Source: a virus
Virus record (IMG/VR): IMGVR_UViG_3300010885_015373
Location: 1 to 21,013 of that record
Length of the DNA stretch: 21,013 nt
Strand: one strand, 5' to 3'
The position numbers were made by a program, and so were the translations under genes. The notes beneath the pieces were generated by a model. That model worked only from the letters and a program-made list of their open reading frames with translations. It had not been told where the DNA came from and searched no databases. The stretch's first letter is position 1, and the number at the start of each line of letters is the position of its first letter. Below are positions 20,057-21,013 of the stretch, piece after piece.

Positions 20057-20408
20057 CCAACACCGCAAGCACAGGGGTTACGCCACACAACGCATAGTGG
20101 CTGACTACCTGCGCGTGCATGGTTTCCCTTACGCTGAACCCACAGGTGCTGGCAGACAAGGTTCAGATGTAACAGGCACACCTTGCATTGATTGGGAAGT
20201 TAAAGCCAGAACAAACTTTGACCCTGCAGGGACAATGAAACAACTACGGCAACGGGCAGTGAATGGGACAGTACCAGTGGCGGTACTACGCCTGAACGGG
20301 CAGGGTGAAAAAAGTGTTGAAGATTATTGCGCCATCATTCCCTTCAGTGTTCTTGTAGAACTATTGTTAGGGGCTGGCTATGGCAATGACACCACGCCTA
20401 CTAACTAG
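20049..20408 (+). CDS. PD-(D/E)XK nuclease, Holliday-junction resolvase-like
   Basis: The protein is 119 aa from ATG 20049; ATG 20025 would overlap the upstream gene further. HRGYATQRIVADYLRVHGFP (helix), then GAGRQGSDVTG with the catalytic Asp, and CIDWEVKA (E-x-K) form the nuclease core. Positively charged helix (MKQLRQRAVNG) and strands PVAVLRLNGQG follow. The pattern is that of VRR-NUC/Hjc-type resolvases in actinophages, which cut branched DNA during recombination or packaging. It overlaps the next gene by 29 nt. Confidence 0.78.
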   Translation: MTSQHRKHRGYATQRIVADYLRVHGFPYAEPTGAGRQGSDVTGTPCIDWEVKARTNFDPAGTMKQLRQRAVNGTVPVAVLRLNGQGEKSVEDYCAIIPFSVLVELLLGAGYGNDTTPTN

Positions 20409-20880
20409 CGAATGCGCCGCACACTATCCCCGTCTGTGGCATCTCATAGAAGAATCAAGTAGCAACAGGGATGTGCGCAAGTATCCGATACTGCTAGACA
20501 TGATTAACTTTTGCCAAGAATTTGAAAACTGGATCATTGTAACCACAGACCACATAGCGTATGTGCTAGATGAAGAACCACCAACACATGCACATGACCC
20601 TGTGTATGGTTCAAACCCAATTGTTGAACTGCGTTTAGAATACTTTGCAGATGAAATTGGGGCGTTTCTTTTGCGCCAAGAAATTATTGCTACACAAATG
20701 CTGTGGGATTTAACCGATTGGCATGAATCAATTTTGCACCGCACCAGACCAGAAGTATTACCCAAACATAATGCCAGGCGTAAATGCCCCGAATGTAACC
20801 AGTACGCAGTAATGCAATACGGGCAAGATTTCTTTTGCGTTAATCGTGAATGCCAACACACCTGGATAGGTAGAAAATGA
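20380..20880 (+). CDS. Unknown protein with C-terminal zinc ribbon
   Basis: The protein is 166 aa. ATG 20380 has AGGGG 6 nt upstream; ATG 20386 is also possible. The N-terminal 125 residues are helical and acidic (LTSECAAHYPRLWHLIEE, FCQEFENWIIVTTDHIAYVL). The C-terminus carries CPECNQYAVMQYGQDFFCVN then C (CPEC and CVNREC), a four-Cys zinc ribbon. It may bind nucleic acid. It overlaps the HNH gene by 4 nt. Confidence 0.65.
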   Translation: MAMTPRLLTSECAAHYPRLWHLIEESSSNRDVRKYPILLDMINFCQEFENWIIVTTDHIAYVLDEEPPTHAHDPVYGSNPIVELRLEYFADEIGAFLLRQEIIATQMLWDLTDWHESILHRTRPEVLPKHNARRKCPECNQYAVMQYGQDFFCVNRECQHTWIGRK

Positions 20881-21013
20881 ACAAACAACTTAGGGCGCAG
20901 TTGTGGTGGCGGTCTGAAGGTTATTGTGAAAAGTGTGGTTGCTACATTGACCAGCACCAATTTGCGGCGCATCACAGAATGCTACGATCACAGGGCGGCA
21001 AAGATGACATAAC
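20877..21013 (+). CDS. HNH endonuclease (partial, runs off the window)
   Basis: ATG 20877 overlaps the upstream TGA. The first 45 residues (MNKQLRAQLWWRSEGYCEKCGCYID, then FAAHHRMLRSQGGKDDI) carry the CEKCG zinc knuckle and the HH-x-x-x-x-SQGG motif of HNH nucleases. The remaining part lies past position 21013. It could be a terminase-associated HNH or a homing-type nuclease; the missing C-terminus would decide. Confidence 0.8.
   Translation, partial: MNKQLRAQLWWRSEGYCEKCGCYIDQHQFAAHHRMLRSQGGKDDI

Noticed and set aside
20424-20975. 183-codon minus-strand open frame
   Set aside because: It lies antisense to the zinc-ribbon gene 20380-20880 and the HNH gene, both of which have recognisable motifs, ribosome sites or ATGA coupling. 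The antisense product is Ser/Leu-rich without motifs.

Overview
The window looks like part of the genome of a tailed siphovirus that infects an actinobacterium. The actinobacterial signal comes from two WhiB-type Fe-S regulators, an actinophage-style lysis region, and Streptomyces/mycobacteriophage-like adaptor, tail-tube and minor tail proteins. The DNA is visibly AT-leaning for such a phage, which would suit a low-GC host such as a freshwater planktonic actinobacterium (inference). No integrase, excisionase, tRNA gene, CRISPR array or IS element was seen, so nothing here points to lysogeny.

Layout. (1) 1-12223, plus strand, is the late region: the last codons of a gene that is probably the major capsid protein, a small zinc-ribbon protein, head-tail adaptor, tail terminator-like protein, HK97 gp10-like protein, major tail protein, tail assembly chaperones joined by a -1 frameshift (CCCAAAA), a short tape measure protein, a 947-aa modular minor tail protein, lysis genes (coiled-coil membrane protein, a 25-aa peptide, a cysteine hydrolase, a holin), then a small HTH protein and a metallophosphoesterase. 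A self-contained promoter-gene-terminator cassette (1863-2402) interrupts the tail genes. (2) 12233-14272 is a minus-strand block facing the late genes across a bidirectional terminator: one single-gene unit and one seven-gene operon of small proteins, including a WhiB. (3) 14273-14496 is a divergent promoter region. (4) 14497-21013, plus strand, is an early/accessory region: LPD29-like protein, Rad52-like annealing protein, winged-helix protein, Cas4-type exonuclease, a second WhiB, a PD-(D/E)XK resolvase-like nuclease, an HNH endonuclease cut by the window end, and many tiny Cys-rich proteins.

Regulatory structure is the most unusual part. Five transcription units share one start module: an A-tract, a TTGCAT-like -35, a GTTTGTTTG spacer, a TAnnnT -10, and then a 5'-terminal RNA hairpin whose arms differ between copies but stay complementary (triloop GAG or GGG closed by A-U). 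The hairpin sits 19 nt (22 in one copy) before the start codon, followed by a near-constant leader. A 17-bp repeat close to CCCTTTATTTGCAAGGG lies upstream of these promoters in either orientation and is a candidate operator. Four or five other genes have a -10-like hexamer ending exactly 6 nt before the start codon, suggesting leaderless transcripts. A 222-nt non-coding gap (18343-18564) can fold into four hairpins and an H-type pseudoknot and is a candidate structured RNA or riboregulator. All functions are read by eye from motifs and gene order; no database search was run.
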